This document shows, in pieces, positions 8,738 to 17,743 of a stretch of 64,000 bases of DNA. Made by a program: the position numbers and the translations under genes. Position 1 is the first letter of the stretch; every line of letters starts with the position of its first letter. Below the pieces are notes generated by a model. That model searched no databases, was not told the origin of the DNA, and saw only the letters and a program-made list of their open reading frames with translations. Origin of the DNA: Alkalicoccus urumqiensis (GTDB lineage: Bacteria; Bacillota; Bacilli; Bacillales; Salisediminibacteriaceae); the NCBI RefSeq assembly GCF_002993335.1, contig NZ_PVNS01000003.1, positions 124,001-188,000 of the forward strand. The letters are read 5' to 3'.

Positions 8738-9055
8738 CTATCCTTTTTCCCGGAAGAGGCAGCACAGTTCGTCGGAAAGAAGGTGGTTCATCGCTTCATT
8801 CCGGATCCGGTAGTAGTTCCACGTGCCGCGCTGTTCGCGGTCCAGCAGTCCGGCGTCATATAAAATTTTTAAATGGTACGACAGCTTGGACTGCGGCAGG
8901 TGAATGTATTCGGCGATATCACAGACGCACATCGGTCCGTCGTTACAGAGAAGGTGGAGCAGGTGAAGGCGCTTCTGATCGGCGAGGGCTTTGAATTTCT
9001 TCTCGTATGTTTCAAGGTCGGGCAGAGAAGTGGTATCTTTCCCGGGCAGGCTCAT
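8738..9055 (-). CDS. arsR: ArsR-family metalloregulator
   Basis: A 105-residue winged-helix repressor. Residues 15-95 form the ArsR fold, with recognition helix SKLSYHLKILYDAGLL and a wing containing GTWNYYRI. The sensor motif is MCVCDI (Cys43, Cys45), the As(III)/Sb(III) site in the alpha-3 helix of classical ArsR; a further Cys pair (Cys98-Cys99) near the C-terminus might add a thiolate. I take the ATG at 9055, preceded by TGGAGGAATACAG, rather than a longer reading to 9130 that would run through the operator. It is expected to repress itself and the permease and to release DNA on binding metalloid. Confidence 0.82.
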   Translation of the reverse strand: MSLPGKDTTSLPDLETYEKKFKALADQKRLHLLHLLCNDGPMCVCDIAEYIHLPQSKLSYHLKILYDAGLLDREQRGTWNYYRIRNEAMNHLLSDELCCLFREKG

Positions 9056-9076
9056 CTGTATTCCTCCAGTCGTTGG

Positions 9077-9154
9077 ATCAACTTTTTTTGATGTTATCAT
9101 CACTATACGACATCCGAAATGAATGCGCAATAGTTTATATCAAAAAAAGTTGAT
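9077..9154. promoter_or_regulatory. pair of mirror-image ArsR-type operators upstream of arsR
   Basis: ATCAACTTTTTTTGAT at 9077-9092 and its exact reverse complement ATCAAAAAAAGTTGAT at 9139-9154, 62 bases apart start to start, bracket the promoter region of arsR. Both fit the ATCAA-N6-TTGAT pattern of the site at 8674. The spacing is close to six helical turns, compatible with looping or a dimer of dimers. Confidence 0.65.
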
Positions 9155-9181
9155 TTATTACCTGCGCTGCCGGAGCAGCGT

Positions 9182-10252
9182 TTACGCATCCGGGCTGTTG
9201 GCGCGGTCTGTCACCGAGGGCGGTCCGGAAACAGGGGGAACGGCGGTGCCGGCAAGATCCTGAATCTCCAGTATAACGGCCCCTTGATGAGCGGTCGATT
9301 CCACGTACGTATGAGCGTCGGCTGCTCCGTCGAGCGGAAAGACCCGGTCGATCCGGGGGGCGATCGTCCCGGCTTCGGCCATCGAGGCAATTTTTTCCAG
9401 GGATCCTGCGGATTCGGAAGCGAGCCGTGTCAGAAGGCGCGGGCGGCGCCGCAGCGTTTTCAGGCTCTCGATCACCTGTCTGCCGGTAAAGCTCACTTTC
9501 ATCATCCGGCCATTGGACGTGAGAAGCGGCTTGGCCATAAAGAAGGGGAGAACGTTCGGAATATCGACGATCAAGTCGTAGCCGGCGCCCCATTCGCCGG
9601 AAACATGCACGTCACTGTCGTAGGCGTCCGCCGCACCGAGCGAGCGGACAAAAGCCGTTCCTTCATGTCGTGCCACACCGGAAACCTCCGCGCCGAATTC
9701 TTCCCCGGCAAGCTGGACCATCGCCGAGCCGATACTGCCCGATGCGCCGATAATGAGCACCGATTCGCCGCGGCGGAGCTTCGCTTTTTTCAGCAGGCTG
9801 TACGCCATCAGAAAGCCGTACGGAAGCGAAGCGGCTTCTGCAAACGACAGACGCTGCGGCTTTTTGGCGAGAACGCCGGTTTCTTTCAGGCAGATGAACT
9901 CCGCATAACCCCCGAACTGCTGGCCGGTATAGCCGAACACTTCATCTCCGGGGGAAAAGCGGGTGACATTGCTGCCGGTGGAATGGACAATGCCGGAAAA
10001 CGTGCTTCCGAGAATCGACACCTTCGGCTTCCTCCAGCCCATCATCAATTTCGCCGGGAGAAGAAGCGGCAGCGGCATCGTAAACGTCGCCGGCGTCACT
10101 TTATGAAAGCGGCGGGCGTAGACATCGCCGAATGTGACGGACGACGCGGCGTTCTGGATGAGAACGTCGTCCGGACCGGGGGATGGGGTTTCTCTTTCTG
10201 ACAGGTGCAGGACGTCGGGGCTGCCGAATGCGTTCATTTCCACTGCTTTCAT
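9182..10252 (-). CDS. NAD(P)-dependent medium-chain dehydrogenase/reductase (quinone-oxidoreductase type)
   Basis: A 356-residue zinc-independent MDR protein. The N-terminal GroES-like domain contains the GSTFSGIVHSTGS and PGDEVFGYTGQQFGGYAEF motifs, and the Rossmann domain has VLIIGASGSIGSAMVQLA. The zinc-ligand Cys/His positions of alcohol dehydrogenases are absent, pointing to a quinone or enone reductase. The natural substrate cannot be told. It starts at an ATG after GAGGAGATCCG and lies 18 bases downstream of the ktrC stop on the same strand, so the two are probably co-transcribed. Its last 20 or so residues (Pro/Ser-rich) extend beyond the usual family end. Confidence 0.78.
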   Translation of the reverse strand: MKAVEMNAFGSPDVLHLSERETPSPGPDDVLIQNAASSVTFGDVYARRFHKVTPATFTMPLPLLLPAKLMMGWRKPKVSILGSTFSGIVHSTGSNVTRFSPGDEVFGYTGQQFGGYAEFICLKETGVLAKKPQRLSFAEAASLPYGFLMAYSLLKKAKLRRGESVLIIGASGSIGSAMVQLAGEEFGAEVSGVARHEGTAFVRSLGAADAYDSDVHVSGEWGAGYDLIVDIPNVLPFFMAKPLLTSNGRMMKVSFTGRQVIESLKTLRRRPRLLTRLASESAGSLEKIASMAEAGTIAPRIDRVFPLDGAADAHTYVESTAHQGAVILEIQDLAGTAVPPVSGPPSVTDRANSPDA

Positions 10253-10270
10253 CGGATCTCCTCCTCTTCG

Positions 10271-10954
10271 TTAAAGCACCTTCTCTTCAAACCGCTCCAG
10301 GTCATTGTTATGGCCGATGACAAGAAGAATATTGCCTTCGCGGATCGGCTCATCCGGACCGGGGGAGACGTTCATATGCTGTCCGTCCTTGATGGCGATG
10401 AGCGTAATGCCGTAATCTGCGCGGAGATGGAGCGTGTTCAGCGTTTCCCCGTCCACGGCGCTCGTTGCCCGGAGCTCGATCATGCTGTAGTCATCCGATA
10501 GGTCGATGAAATCAATGACCTTGTCGGAGACGATATTGTGGGCGATCCGCTTTCCCATATCAAATTCGGGGTGGACGACGACGTCGGCACCGATTTTGTC
10601 GAGTACTTTCTGGTGGTAATGGTTCTGCGCTTTGGCCCAGACGTGCGGCACCCCTTCATCCTTTAAGACGAGCGTCGTTAAAATACTCGCCTGGATGTTG
10701 TCGCCGATCGCGACGACGACGTGCTCGAAGTTGCGGATGCCGATACTGTGGAGTGAGCGCTCGTCTGTACTGTCCGCCTGCATCGCGTGGGTGGAGAAGG
10801 GGCGGTACTCTTCCACTTTTTCCCGATTCATATCGATCGCCATGACCTCGTGCCCCATCGAGTGAAGCTCCCGGCACACACTGCCGCCGAATCTGCCGAG
10901 TCCGATGACTGCAAACTGCCGTTTCTGTTTTTGTTTCCGGTGCCGTTTTGCCAT
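10271..10954 (-). CDS. ktrC: KtrC/TrkA-type regulatory subunit of a K+ channel
   Basis: A 227-residue cytosolic RCK protein that gates a KtrB/D potassium channel in response to ATP/ADP and c-di-AMP. The RCK_N Rossmann fold has FAVIGLGRFGGSVCREL (Gly18, Gly20, Gly23) and the acidic strand end AIDMN. Further conserved stretches, VVVAIGDNIQASILTTLVLK and VHPEFDMGKRIAHNIVSDKV, match Bacillus KtrC closely. RCK_C occupies about residues 145-227. I use the ATG at 10954 (AGGAATCGAATC upstream); the extension to 11029 is poor sequence. No channel subunit is adjacent, as is usual for ktrC. Confidence 0.87.
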   Translation of the reverse strand: MAKRHRKQKQKRQFAVIGLGRFGGSVCRELHSMGHEVMAIDMNREKVEEYRPFSTHAMQADSTDERSLHSIGIRNFEHVVVAIGDNIQASILTTLVLKDEGVPHVWAKAQNHYHQKVLDKIGADVVVHPEFDMGKRIAHNIVSDKVIDFIDLSDDYSMIELRATSAVDGETLNTLHLRADYGITLIAIKDGQHMNVSPGPDEPIREGNILLVIGHNNDLERFEEKVL

Positions 10955-11082
10955 GATTCGATTCCTGCCTTTCGTTACCGACTGCCGTTGGATTGATTTG
11001 AATGTACTCCTGTTCAGGAAGGATGTCAAACGGACTGGGGGAAAGAACCGCTGGCCTGGATCACCATACAGCCGATCGGAAA

Positions 11083-11256
11083 ACGTTCACTTCCGGAGGG
11101 GGAATGTATCATAACCCGCCGCCATACGTTCGTAAAACCGGATGCTGCGTCCGCAGCGGGGGCGCCGGCGTCCACTTTTTCAAAAATGTATCGCTCGCCC
11201 CCTCCAAACGTCCGCTTCTTAGAAAAAAGGTTCACGTCTTTCCAAAAACGTCCACT
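11083..11256 (-). repeat. phased word array F (GTGAACGTTTT / GCGGACGTTTT family, nine words)
   Basis: Plus-strand word starts: 11084, 11105, 11127, 11148, 11169, 11187, 11209, 11229, 11249 (CGTTCAC, TGTATCA, CGTTCGT, CGTCCGC, CGTCCAC, TGTATCG, CGTCCGC, GGTTCAC, CGTCCAC). Read on the minus strand the steps are 20-20-22-18-21-21-22-21, closely matching array E (20-20-21-19-21-21-21-22). It lies between the fda terminator and the ktrC start and accounts for most of the 10955-11308 gap. Confidence 0.75.
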
Positions 11257-11260
11257 ACTT

Positions 11261-11297
11261 CAAAAAAACCGCTGGAAGCAGGGCGGGCTTCCAGCGG
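11261..11297 (-). terminator. intrinsic terminator of fda
   Basis: On the minus strand CCGCTGGAAG pairs with CTTCCAGCGG around a nine-base loop and is followed by TTTTTTT. It starts 12 bases after the fda stop. Confidence 0.88.
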
Positions 11298-11308
11298 CAG
11301 AAACGGAG

Positions 11309-12199
11309 TTATTTCTTGTTGACGGAGGCGTCGTAGATAGAATCGACGGCTTCCTGGAGCGTTTTGTCGAACGCTTCGTCGGACTGATCGGCGCTGACGT
11401 CGGTGACGAGCGCACGGGAGAAGCTTGCGATCAGGCCGTGGTTTTCCTTCAGCTTCTCGTTGGCATCATCGCGGGAGTAGCCGCCGGAGAGGGCAACGAC
11501 ACGCACGACGCGCGGATGGTCGACGAGCGGCTTGTACGTATCCGCCTTCGTCGGAATCGTAAGCTTGAGCATCACGTTCTGATCGTCCCGGAGTCCGTCG
11601 AGGTGCTTGTGGATTTCGCCGAGAAGCATCGCTTCCGATTTTTCCTTGTCGGAGCTGTTAATGTCGACTTCCGGCTCGATGATCGGTACAAGACCGGCAT
11701 CCATCACTTTTTCCGCTACCTCAAACTGCTGCTTGACGACATCCTGAACGCCTTTTTCGTTCGGCTCGTGGATAACAGAGCGCTCTTTCGTTCCGAAAAT
11801 GTTCCGCTCGTTGGCACGGCGGAGCGTGTCGTCGAGATCGTGGATCGGCTTCATCAGCTGGACGCCGTTTTCCTTGTCGGCGAGGCCTTTGTCGATTTTA
11901 AGGAAAGGGACGATGCCTTTCTCTGCGAGGTAATCCGCCGTATACTGACCTTTAATTTCTCTGTCCATCGTCTGCTCAAACAGGATGGCGCCGAGAATTT
12001 TGTCGGAGTTGAATGCAGGAGACGTAATGATGCGCGTCCGCATGTCATGGACCAGCTTGAACATTTCGTCTTCGCCTGAATAGGAATCCTCCGGAACGCC
12101 GTATGCGGCAAGAGCCTTCGGCGTGCTTCCGCCGGACTGGTCCAGCGCTGCGATAAATCCGTTTCCGTTTTTCATCTTGTCAAAATGCTGTTGGTTCAT
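11309..12199 (-). CDS. fda: fructose-bisphosphate aldolase class I
   Basis: A 296-residue Schiff-base aldolase of the staphylococcal/lactic type, splitting fructose-1,6-bisphosphate into two triose phosphates. Recognisable segments are [17 protein letters not shown] near the N-terminus, PFLKIDKGL, the [10 protein letters not shown] strand, and VMLKLTIPT, whose lysine is the likely Schiff-base residue. The length matches the family. The start is the ATG at 12199 after AAAGGAGTGGAGAAC; a longer frame to 12364 overlaps the neighbouring nuclease gene's end and is rejected. It is a single gene with its own terminator. Confidence 0.9.
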   Translation of the reverse strand: MNQQHFDKMKNGNGFIAALDQSGGSTPKALAAYGVPEDSYSGEDEMFKLVHDMRTRIITSPAFNSDKILGAILFEQTMDREIKGQYTADYLAEKGIVPFLKIDKGLADKENGVQLMKPIHDLDDTLRRANERNIFGTKERSVIHEPNEKGVQDVVKQQFEVAEKVMDAGLVPIIEPEVDINSSDKEKSEAMLLGEIHKHLDGLRDDQNVMLKLTIPTKADTYKPLVDHPRVVRVVALSGGYSRDDANEKLKENHGLIASFSRALVTDVSADQSDEAFDKTLQEAVDSIYDASVNKK

Positions 12200-12275
12200 G
12201 TTCTCCACTCCTTTAAATGTAATGGTCACGCTAATTCCTATCCTAACATGGAACGAGGGACTCCGCACGTCCCGT

Positions 12276-13361
12276 TTAGATAGGAAGTGCCTGATCGATG
12301 GAAGCTGCAATCTGCCGGATGTGCTGCGGCAGTACCTGCTGAAGATGGTGGATCGTATGCTCATTTAACTCCTTGAAACGGGCGGTCTGCAGAAAGTGAT
12401 TCGTCCGCTTCCATCCGGGTGGAAGATCCAGTTCCTGCTGCACATGGCTGCGGACCGCTTCATAGGCGGCCTGCTCCTCATCGCGGAGGCGCTTTTTGGA
12501 CCGGTAGGGGTGCGGCGCCGTTTTCACGACGAGGCTGCACCGGCGTCCGTCCCAGATGAAGTAGATGCGCACGGAAAAGCCGTTGACCCGGCTGATCCAT
12601 GAGGGCCGCTTCCATTCGAGGTGCCAGTCGGCATGTCCTGCGCCCTGCCGGCGGTGCGTTTTCATGGTGAGGCTCGCGATCGGCTCAGGAAACAATGCTT
12701 CGGTGAGCCTTGTGAAGAAAAGCTCCGGGGGAAAGGCTTTTCCCTCTTCCAGTACGTCCGGCAGGGTGTCTTCAGGGTGCGGTGTCCATGTTTCGGCGGC
12801 ATCAGCCGGATGGAGATACCGTCTTTGAAACATTCCCCGCCAGTCGGAGAGAATAACGTCTTTTTCAACGGACTTTTCGTGCTTCTGGAAAAACGAATCG
12901 AGGGCATGTCGCCCGATGAAAACGACGCCGCGTAAAGCGTAGTTCTCTTCGTCGGATTTCGTGGTGAATCCGGTTTTTAAAAGTACAGGGATGACGTGGT
13001 CGAACCGGCGCTTTCCTTCCAGGCGGCGGGCGTAGTATTCCGGCTGGTGTGGCCGGCTTTCCCCGCTTTCCGTTTTATCTTCGAGAATGACGGCGGTTTT
13101 TCTGCCGGTGTCCGGGCACGTGCACGTCAGAAGAATATCGATTTGCAGCACCTGGCGCTCGACGGTAACGAAGGAGGCGGCAAGGTTTGGGAGTGTCGTG
13201 CGGTACAGTACTTCTGCCCGCTCATGAATATATGTGAGTATTTCCCGGGAAATATCCGCCGCCGGGCCGGGAGTGTCTTTCTCCAGATGGGCGAACAGCC
13301 AGCAGAAAAACGCGTCCTGCGACAGTTCGCTGCCGGCGTAATCAAATAAATTCGGTCTCAT
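12276..13361 (-). CDS. PD-(D/E)XK nuclease superfamily protein
   Basis: A 361-residue protein with a putative nuclease core: Asp75 in QIDILLTC and Glu94-Asp95-Lys96 in [10 protein letters not shown] form the D...(D/E)xK arrangement, followed by YYARRLEG, a likely core helix. The C-terminal half (about 215-361) is an unassigned domain with [14 protein letters not shown]. It resembles stand-alone PDDEXK_1-type proteins often found near defence genes, but no partner is adjacent here, so function is unknown (repair, restriction or a domesticated nuclease are all possible). The start ATG follows AAAAGGAGGCAGCGGC. A perfect Noc site lies inside the gene at 13240. Confidence 0.65.
   Translation of the reverse strand: MRPNLFDYAGSELSQDAFFCWLFAHLEKDTPGPAADISREILTYIHERAEVLYRTTLPNLAASFVTVERQVLQIDILLTCTCPDTGRKTAVILEDKTESGESRPHQPEYYARRLEGKRRFDHVIPVLLKTGFTTKSDEENYALRGVVFIGRHALDSFFQKHEKSVEKDVILSDWRGMFQRRYLHPADAAETWTPHPEDTLPDVLEEGKAFPPELFFTRLTEALFPEPIASLTMKTHRRQGAGHADWHLEWKRPSWISRVNGFSVRIYFIWDGRRCSLVVKTAPHPYRSKKRLRDEEQAAYEAVRSHVQQELDLPPGWKRTNHFLQTARFKELNEHTIHHLQQVLPQHIRQIAASIDQALPI
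13240..13253. promoter_or_regulatory. Noc binding site within the PD-(D/E)XK gene
   Basis: ATTTCCCGGGAAAT, perfect match, inside coding sequence. Confidence 0.75.
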
Positions 13362-13462
13362 GCCGCTGCCTCCTTTTCTTTTAGTAGTATAGCAGAGGTC
13401 GTTTTACGTGAAACAGGAATCGGGAGGGAAAAGCAAGAAAGTAGAGGGAGGAGGGGATGGAA

Positions 13463-13978
13463 ATGAACAGTGCGCTTATCGTGATCGATGTACAGGAAGG
13501 CCTTGTACAGGCAGGGCCCTATGAAAAAGACCGCGTTCTGCAGACCGTAAGCGGGCTGATCGAGCAGGCACGTCAGCAGCAGGTGCCGATTGTATTCGTC
13601 CGGCATGCCGATGAGCCGGGAGGCCTGCTCGAGCCGGAGAGCGCTGCCTGGGAATTTTACCGTAGCATATCGCCGGAAGAAGCGGATACGGTCATTGAGA
13701 AAACGCATAACAGTGCATTTTACCAGACGAATCTGCAGGAAGAACTCGAACGGCTCGGCGCGACGAGGGTGGTGCTCTGCGGGCTTCAGACCGAATACTG
13801 CGTCGATGCGACGTGTAAAAGCGCATTTGAGCGCGGATTTGACGTCGTCGTTGTGCAGGACGGTCACAGTACGCTCGGCGAAGGCCCGGTTTCTGCAGAG
13901 AAACTGAAGGAGCTGTATGGAGAAACGATCTGGCCGGGGCGCTTTGCAGAAGTGGTGAAGACCCTGGAGCGGTTTTAG
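13463..13978 (+). CDS. cysteine hydrolase of the isochorismatase family
   Basis: A 171-residue cytosolic hydrolase. The catalytic triad is visible: Asp9 (ALIVIDVQEG), Lys80 (VIEKTHNSAF) and Cys113 (CGLQTEYCVDATCK), with the cis-peptide region before the cysteine. Such enzymes hydrolyse amides or enol ethers such as nicotinamide, carbamoylated amines or isochorismate; the active-site loop does not tell me which. I choose the ATG at 13463, eight bases after AGGAGG, over the ATG at 13457, which is too close. It stands alone between the nuclease and the GntR operator. Confidence 0.82.
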   Translation: MNSALIVIDVQEGLVQAGPYEKDRVLQTVSGLIEQARQQQVPIVFVRHADEPGGLLEPESAAWEFYRSISPEEADTVIEKTHNSAFYQTNLQEELERLGATRVVLCGLQTEYCVDATCKSAFERGFDVVVVQDGHSTLGEGPVSAEKLKELYGETIWPGRFAEVVKTLERF

Positions 13979-14046
13979 GAGGTTCAGATTGTCTTTTTAA
14001 TAAATGGCTTTCATTTTCCCTGCTGTCTGTGTAGAATGAAACTACC

Positions 14047-14066
14047 ATACGTTGTATACAACGTAT
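14047..14066. promoter_or_regulatory. perfect 20-bp palindromic GntR/FadR-type operator
   Basis: ATACGTTGTATACAACGTAT is a perfect inverted repeat 20 bases before the gntR start, centred on the TTGTATACAA core usual for FCD-type GntR regulators. It should allow autoregulation of the two-gene operon. Confidence 0.75.
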
Positions 14067-14085
14067 ACATAAAGGAGGTGCACGA

Positions 14086-14790
14086 ATGGAATTTCCGGTT
14101 ACGCGCGTCGCTCCCGGCTCAAAAGGAGAGCAGGCAGCTGCGCAGCTTCGTTACGAGATTATCGCCGGTATCCGCGGACCCGGGGAGGTGCTGTCGGAAA
14201 ACAGCATTGCCTCGGCCTGCGGCGTCAGCCGTTCGCCGGCGCGGGAGGCGCTCCGCATTTTAAAAGCGGAAGGGCTTGTCTCCCTCGAGCGCCTCGGCGC
14301 CGTCGTCAGCGGCATGACGGAAACGGACGTGGAGGAATTAAATGACATCCGCCTGCTTGCCGAGCGGTTTGCGGTGGAGCGGTGCGCGGAAAAAGGCGAT
14401 CCGTCGCTTCTGGCGTCGCTTTCCTACCATATTGAACAGATGCGGCTCGCGTTGAACCGTCTGGACGGAGTGGCTTTTGCCTTTGAAGATATGGCGTTTC
14501 ACGAAGCCATCATTCATGCAAGCGGCCACCACCGGCTGCGGACGGTGTGGGAGGGCATGCGCCGGCTTATTCTCACAGCGATGATCATTGCGACGGTACG
14601 TCGTTTTGAGGAGGAAAGCGGCTTTGAGGCTTACTTGATGCAGACGCACGTGGATATTTACGAGGCGCTCCGCCGGCAGGATGCAGAAGCGGTATCGGAC
14701 TGCCTTCAGGATCATTTCGCCGATACGCGGCGCGCCGTGGAAAAGAGCGTATCAACGACAACAAAACCAGGAGGAGATGCAGATGACTAA
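14086..14790 (+). CDS. GntR-family regulator, FadR/FCD subfamily
   Basis: A 234-residue repressor. Residues 10-75 form the winged helix (SVSRSPAREALR-like recognition segment CGVSRSPAREALRILKAEGLV); residues 85-220 form the all-helical FCD ligand domain with the metal-binding histidines of FEDMAFHEAIIHASGHHRL. It likely senses a hexuronate or related sugar acid, judged from the KduD-like gene that overlaps its stop (ATGACTAA), and binds the palindrome just upstream. AAAGGAGGTGCACGA sets the start. Confidence 0.85.
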   Translation: MEFPVTRVAPGSKGEQAAAQLRYEIIAGIRGPGEVLSENSIASACGVSRSPAREALRILKAEGLVSLERLGAVVSGMTETDVEELNDIRLLAERFAVERCAEKGDPSLLASLSYHIEQMRLALNRLDGVAFAFEDMAFHEAIIHASGHHRLRTVWEGMRRLILTAMIIATVRRFEEESGFEAYLMQTHVDIYEALRRQDAEAVSDCLQDHFADTRRAVEKSVSTTTKPGGDADD

Positions 14791-15535
14791 TTTTTCCCTT
14801 TCTCAGAAAACGGCCGTAGTTACAGGAGCCGCGCGGGGGATCGGTAAAGCAGCAGCCGAAGGACTTGCCGAAGCAGGAGCGGACGTCGTACTCGTGCAGC
14901 GTTCCGGCGCGGAGGAGACGAAAAAAGCGGTCGAATCGTTCGGACGGACGTGCCACGTCATTCAGTGCGACCTGCAGGACAGCGACGCGGTTAAAGCGGT
15001 CATTCCGGAAGTGGTCGACCGGTTTGGAACGATCGATATTCTCGTCAACAATGCCGGCATTCAAAAGCGGCATCCCGCCGTCGATTTCCCGGAGGAGGAC
15101 TGGGAGCTCGTCATGAACATTCAGCTGAAAGCGGTGTGGCTGTTAAGTCAGGCGGCCGGCCGCGTCATGACAGAACAGGGAAGCGGCAGCATCATCAGCA
15201 TCGCCTCGCTTCAGTCGTTTCAGGGCGGACTGTTTATTCCGGCGTATGCTTCGGCGAAAGGAGCTGTCGCCCAGCTGACGAAGGCGCTTGCCAACGAATG
15301 GGCGTCCAAAGGAGTCAACGTGAACGCCGTTGCCCCGGGATATGTGGCCACGGATATGAACGAAGCGCTCATCGAGGATCCGGTGAGAAGCCGCCAGATC
15401 ATGGAGCGGATCCCGGCCGGGCGCTGGGGACAGCCGGAAGATTTCAAAGGGCCGGTCGTTTTCCTCGCATCGGAAGCAGCGGATTTCATCCACGGGCACG
15501 TGCTGACAGTCGACGGCGGCTGGATGGGGCGCTGA
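14783..15535 (+). CDS. SDR-family dehydrogenase, KduD-like (2-deoxy-D-gluconate / 5-dehydro-sugar-acid dehydrogenase)
   Basis: A 250-residue classical short-chain dehydrogenase. It has the TGAARGIGKA cofactor loop, NNAG, Ser-Tyr155-xxx-Lys159 (YASAKG), and the ATDMNEAL...RIPAGRWGQPEDF...VDGGW tail that strongly resembles KduD, which oxidises 2-deoxy-D-gluconate or reduces 2,5-diketo-3-deoxygluconate in uronate breakdown. The start at 14783 overlaps the gntR stop by eight bases and has AGGAGGAGATGCAG upstream. No other uronate genes are adjacent, so the substrate remains inference. Confidence 0.8.
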   Translation: MTNFSLSQKTAVVTGAARGIGKAAAEGLAEAGADVVLVQRSGAEETKKAVESFGRTCHVIQCDLQDSDAVKAVIPEVVDRFGTIDILVNNAGIQKRHPAVDFPEEDWELVMNIQLKAVWLLSQAAGRVMTEQGSGSIISIASLQSFQGGLFIPAYASAKGAVAQLTKALANEWASKGVNVNAVAPGYVATDMNEALIEDPVRSRQIMERIPAGRWGQPEDFKGPVVFLASEAADFIHGHVLTVDGGWMGR

Positions 15536-15583
15536 GTTTTCCGGCACCGACGTAGGACGTCTGATTGCGTTTTCATGCCCCGG

Positions 15584-15602
15584 GCACTATAATATATAGT
15601 GC
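15584..15602. promoter_or_regulatory. inverted repeat upstream of mqo
   Basis: GCACTAT-N5-ATAGTGC. A second short inverted repeat (TGTTC-N6-GAACA) and a TATAAT box at 15634-15639 lie between it and the mqo start. Role unknown; it may be a weak terminator of the SDR gene or an operator. Confidence 0.35.
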
Positions 15603-15716
15603 AGGATTTATGTTGTTCGATAGTGAACAATGATATAATCATGAAAACGACAAATAGATCCGGAGGCGGTGCAGGGGGTATCGTTTCCGTGAGTTTAGGG
15701 GTGTAATCGAGGGATC

Positions 15717-17234
15717 ATGAGTAGAAACCAACCGACAACAGACGTGATTTTAATTGGTGCCGGAATCATGAGTGCCACACTCGGAACGCTGATGAAGCAG
15801 CTGGAACCGGAGTGGAATATCAAAGTGTTTGAAAAGCTCTCCCAACCCGGAGAAGAAAGCTCGAACGAATGGAACAATGCCGGAACCGGCCACGCCGCCC
15901 TCTGTGAATTGAACTATACGACAGAGAATGAAGACGGTTCCATCGATATCAGCAAAGCCGTGAAGGTGAACGAGCAGTTCCGCGTATCGACGCAGTTCTG
16001 GTCGTACCTCGTCAACCAGCGTCTGCTGCAGGAGCCGGAGCGTTTCGTGCGTCCGCTGCCGCATATCAGCCTGGTGCACGGGGCGAAAAACGTGACTTTC
16101 TTGAAAAACCGTTTTGAGAAAATGATTGAAAACCCGCTGTTTGACGGCATGGAATACTCCGAAGAAACGGATACGCTGAAGCAGTGGATGCCGCTCGTCA
16201 TGGAAAAGCGGGAACCCCGCGAGCCGATCGCTGCAACGAAGATTGATACGGGAACCGACGTCAATTTCGGCGCACTGACCCGTGATTTGTTTACGCATCT
16301 GGAAGAAGAGAAGGTGGACGTCCAGTACAACCGGAGCGTGGAAGACGTCGTCCGGACCGAAGACGGCTTCTGGGAGCTGAAGGTGAAAAACGAAGCGGAT
16401 CAGACGATCGAGTACCATACGGCCCCGTTCGTCTTTATCGGCGGAGGCGGAGGCAGCCTCCACCTGCTGCAGAAATCGGGTATTCCGGAAGGACGTCAGA
16501 AAGGCGGATTTCCAGTGAGCGGGCTTTTCCTTTCCTGCAAAAACACGGAGATCATCGAACAGCATCACGCCAAAGTGTACGGGAAAGCGAAGGAAGGCGC
16601 GCCGCCGATGTCGGTGCCGCACCTTGATACGCGCTATATCGGCGGAGAGAAAACGCTTCTGTTCGGTCCGTACGCCGGTTTCTCGCCGAAGTTTTTAAAG
16701 ACCGGTTCGATGCTGGATCTGTTCCAGTCGATCAAGCCGGATAACCTGTTTACGATGGTTGCTTCCGGGGCGAAGAACATGCCGCTGACGAAGTACTTGA
16801 TTCAGCAGGTGCTGCAGTCGAAGGAGAAGCGCATGGACGAGCTCCGGGAATTTATTCCGGATGCTAAGGCGGAGGACTGGGAAATGGTCACTGCCGGCCA
16901 GCGCGTGCAGGTAATCAAGGATACGGAAGAAGGCGGCAAAGGTACGCTTCAGTTCGGTACGGAAGTCGTGACGTCGGAGGACGGATCGATCGCCGCCCTT
17001 CTCGGAGCATCCCCGGGGGCATCGACGGCCGTGCAGGTCATGCTCGACGTGCTCGAGCGCTGCTACCCGGATCATATCGGGAAGTGGGAGCCGAAAATCC
17101 GGGATATGGTGCCGTCCTACGGCAAAAAGCTGATGGACCATCCGGAGCTGCTCCGCCGGCTGGAAGCGGAAAACGCCGAAACGCTCGGCCTGACCGCAAG
17201 TGAGAATGCAAAAGCAGAAAACCCGAGTGTTTAA
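15717..17234 (+). CDS. mqo: malate:quinone oxidoreductase
   Basis: A 505-residue FAD-dependent peripheral membrane enzyme that oxidises L-malate to oxaloacetate and passes electrons to the quinone pool. The dinucleotide-binding start [19 protein letters not shown], the VFEKL strand end, and the [23 protein letters not shown] stretch (given in part) are diagnostic, as is [20 protein letters not shown]. Length matches the family (about 500). It is monocistronic, with a possible sigma-A promoter (TATAAT at 15634) and a strong terminator. The ribosome binding site (GAGGGATC) is close to the ATG. Confidence 0.92.
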   Translation: MSRNQPTTDVILIGAGIMSATLGTLMKQLEPEWNIKVFEKLSQPGEESSNEWNNAGTGHAALCELNYTTENEDGSIDISKAVKVNEQFRVSTQFWSYLVNQRLLQEPERFVRPLPHISLVHGAKNVTFLKNRFEKMIENPLFDGMEYSEETDTLKQWMPLVMEKREPREPIAATKIDTGTDVNFGALTRDLFTHLEEEKVDVQYNRSVEDVVRTEDGFWELKVKNEADQTIEYHTAPFVFIGGGGGSLHLLQKSGIPEGRQKGGFPVSGLFLSCKNTEIIEQHHAKVYGKAKEGAPPMSVPHLDTRYIGGEKTLLFGPYAGFSPKFLKTGSMLDLFQSIKPDNLFTMVASGAKNMPLTKYLIQQVLQSKEKRMDELREFIPDAKAEDWEMVTAGQRVQVIKDTEEGGKGTLQFGTEVVTSEDGSIAALLGASPGASTAVQVMLDVLERCYPDHIGKWEPKIRDMVPSYGKKLMDHPELLRRLEAENAETLGLTASENAKAENPSV

Positions 17235-17273
17235 ATGGATAACGGAGGCTGGAACCAATCCGGCCTTCAATGT

Positions 17274-17318
17274 AACGGCTGCGGCGGTTCCTTCACAGGA
17301 GCGTCCGCAGCCGTTTTT
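17274..17318 (+). terminator. intrinsic terminator of mqo
   Basis: AACGGCTGCGG pairs with CCGCAGCCGTT and is followed by TTTTTT. Confidence 0.9.
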
Positions 17319-17420
17319 TGTCTAGTTGTGATGTTGGCTGCGCCTGGAGCCGTGCGCCTTCTGAAGAAAAGTCGGGCTGCTATAGCTTGTCTTTCCTTCA
17401 GCCGTCTGCCGCGGCATGGA

Positions 17421-17535
17421 GAAGCTGGACTTTTTCAGTGTGCTGCGGGAATAGACCGCTGAGTTGTGAGACTGGCAGGGGCAGTTGTCGGAATAGCAGC
17501 GTCCGTTGTGAGACAAACCGGCTCAGAAGTTGGAC
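17421..17535 (+). repeat. phased word array D1 (GTTGTGAGAC family, six recognisable words)
   Basis: Ten-base words at 17421 GAAGCTGGAC, 17442 GCTGCGGGAA, 17463 GTTGTGAGAC, 17484 GTTGTCGGAA, 17505 GTTGTGAGAC and 17526 GAAGTTGGAC, all exactly 21 apart. Earlier words are too degenerate to place. The following TCCGCCGGAAAGAC...AACCGCTGC is related to the sequence after array D2. Apart from the mqo terminator and a module R fragment at 17634, the gap 17235-17743 holds nothing else. Confidence 0.65.
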
Positions 17536-17633
17536 TCCGCCGGAAAGACAAGCCCAAGCCCCAAATAACCGCTGCGGCCGAACCCGCCGCAGCCCTCCGC
17601 TCACAAAACGGCGAACGGCTCGAAAGCAGAGGG

Positions 17634-17668
17634 CCGCCGGAACGCGGACGGCCGCAGATGCAGGCGGT
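17634..17668 (+). repeat. partial module R
   Basis: GCCGGAACGCGGACGGCCGC followed by AGATGCAGGCGG resembles the start of module R at 6727 and 27984. Confidence 0.45.
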
Positions 17669-17743
17669 ATCGCCCTTAACCGTTTTTTCACAAAAATAGA
17701 CGGTACATTTTCGTCGAATGAGGGAATGTAACAGGAAGGTATA

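Noticed and set aside
11186-12079. 297-codon plus-strand frame opposite fda
   Set aside because: Shadow of the conserved aldolase gene on the other strand.
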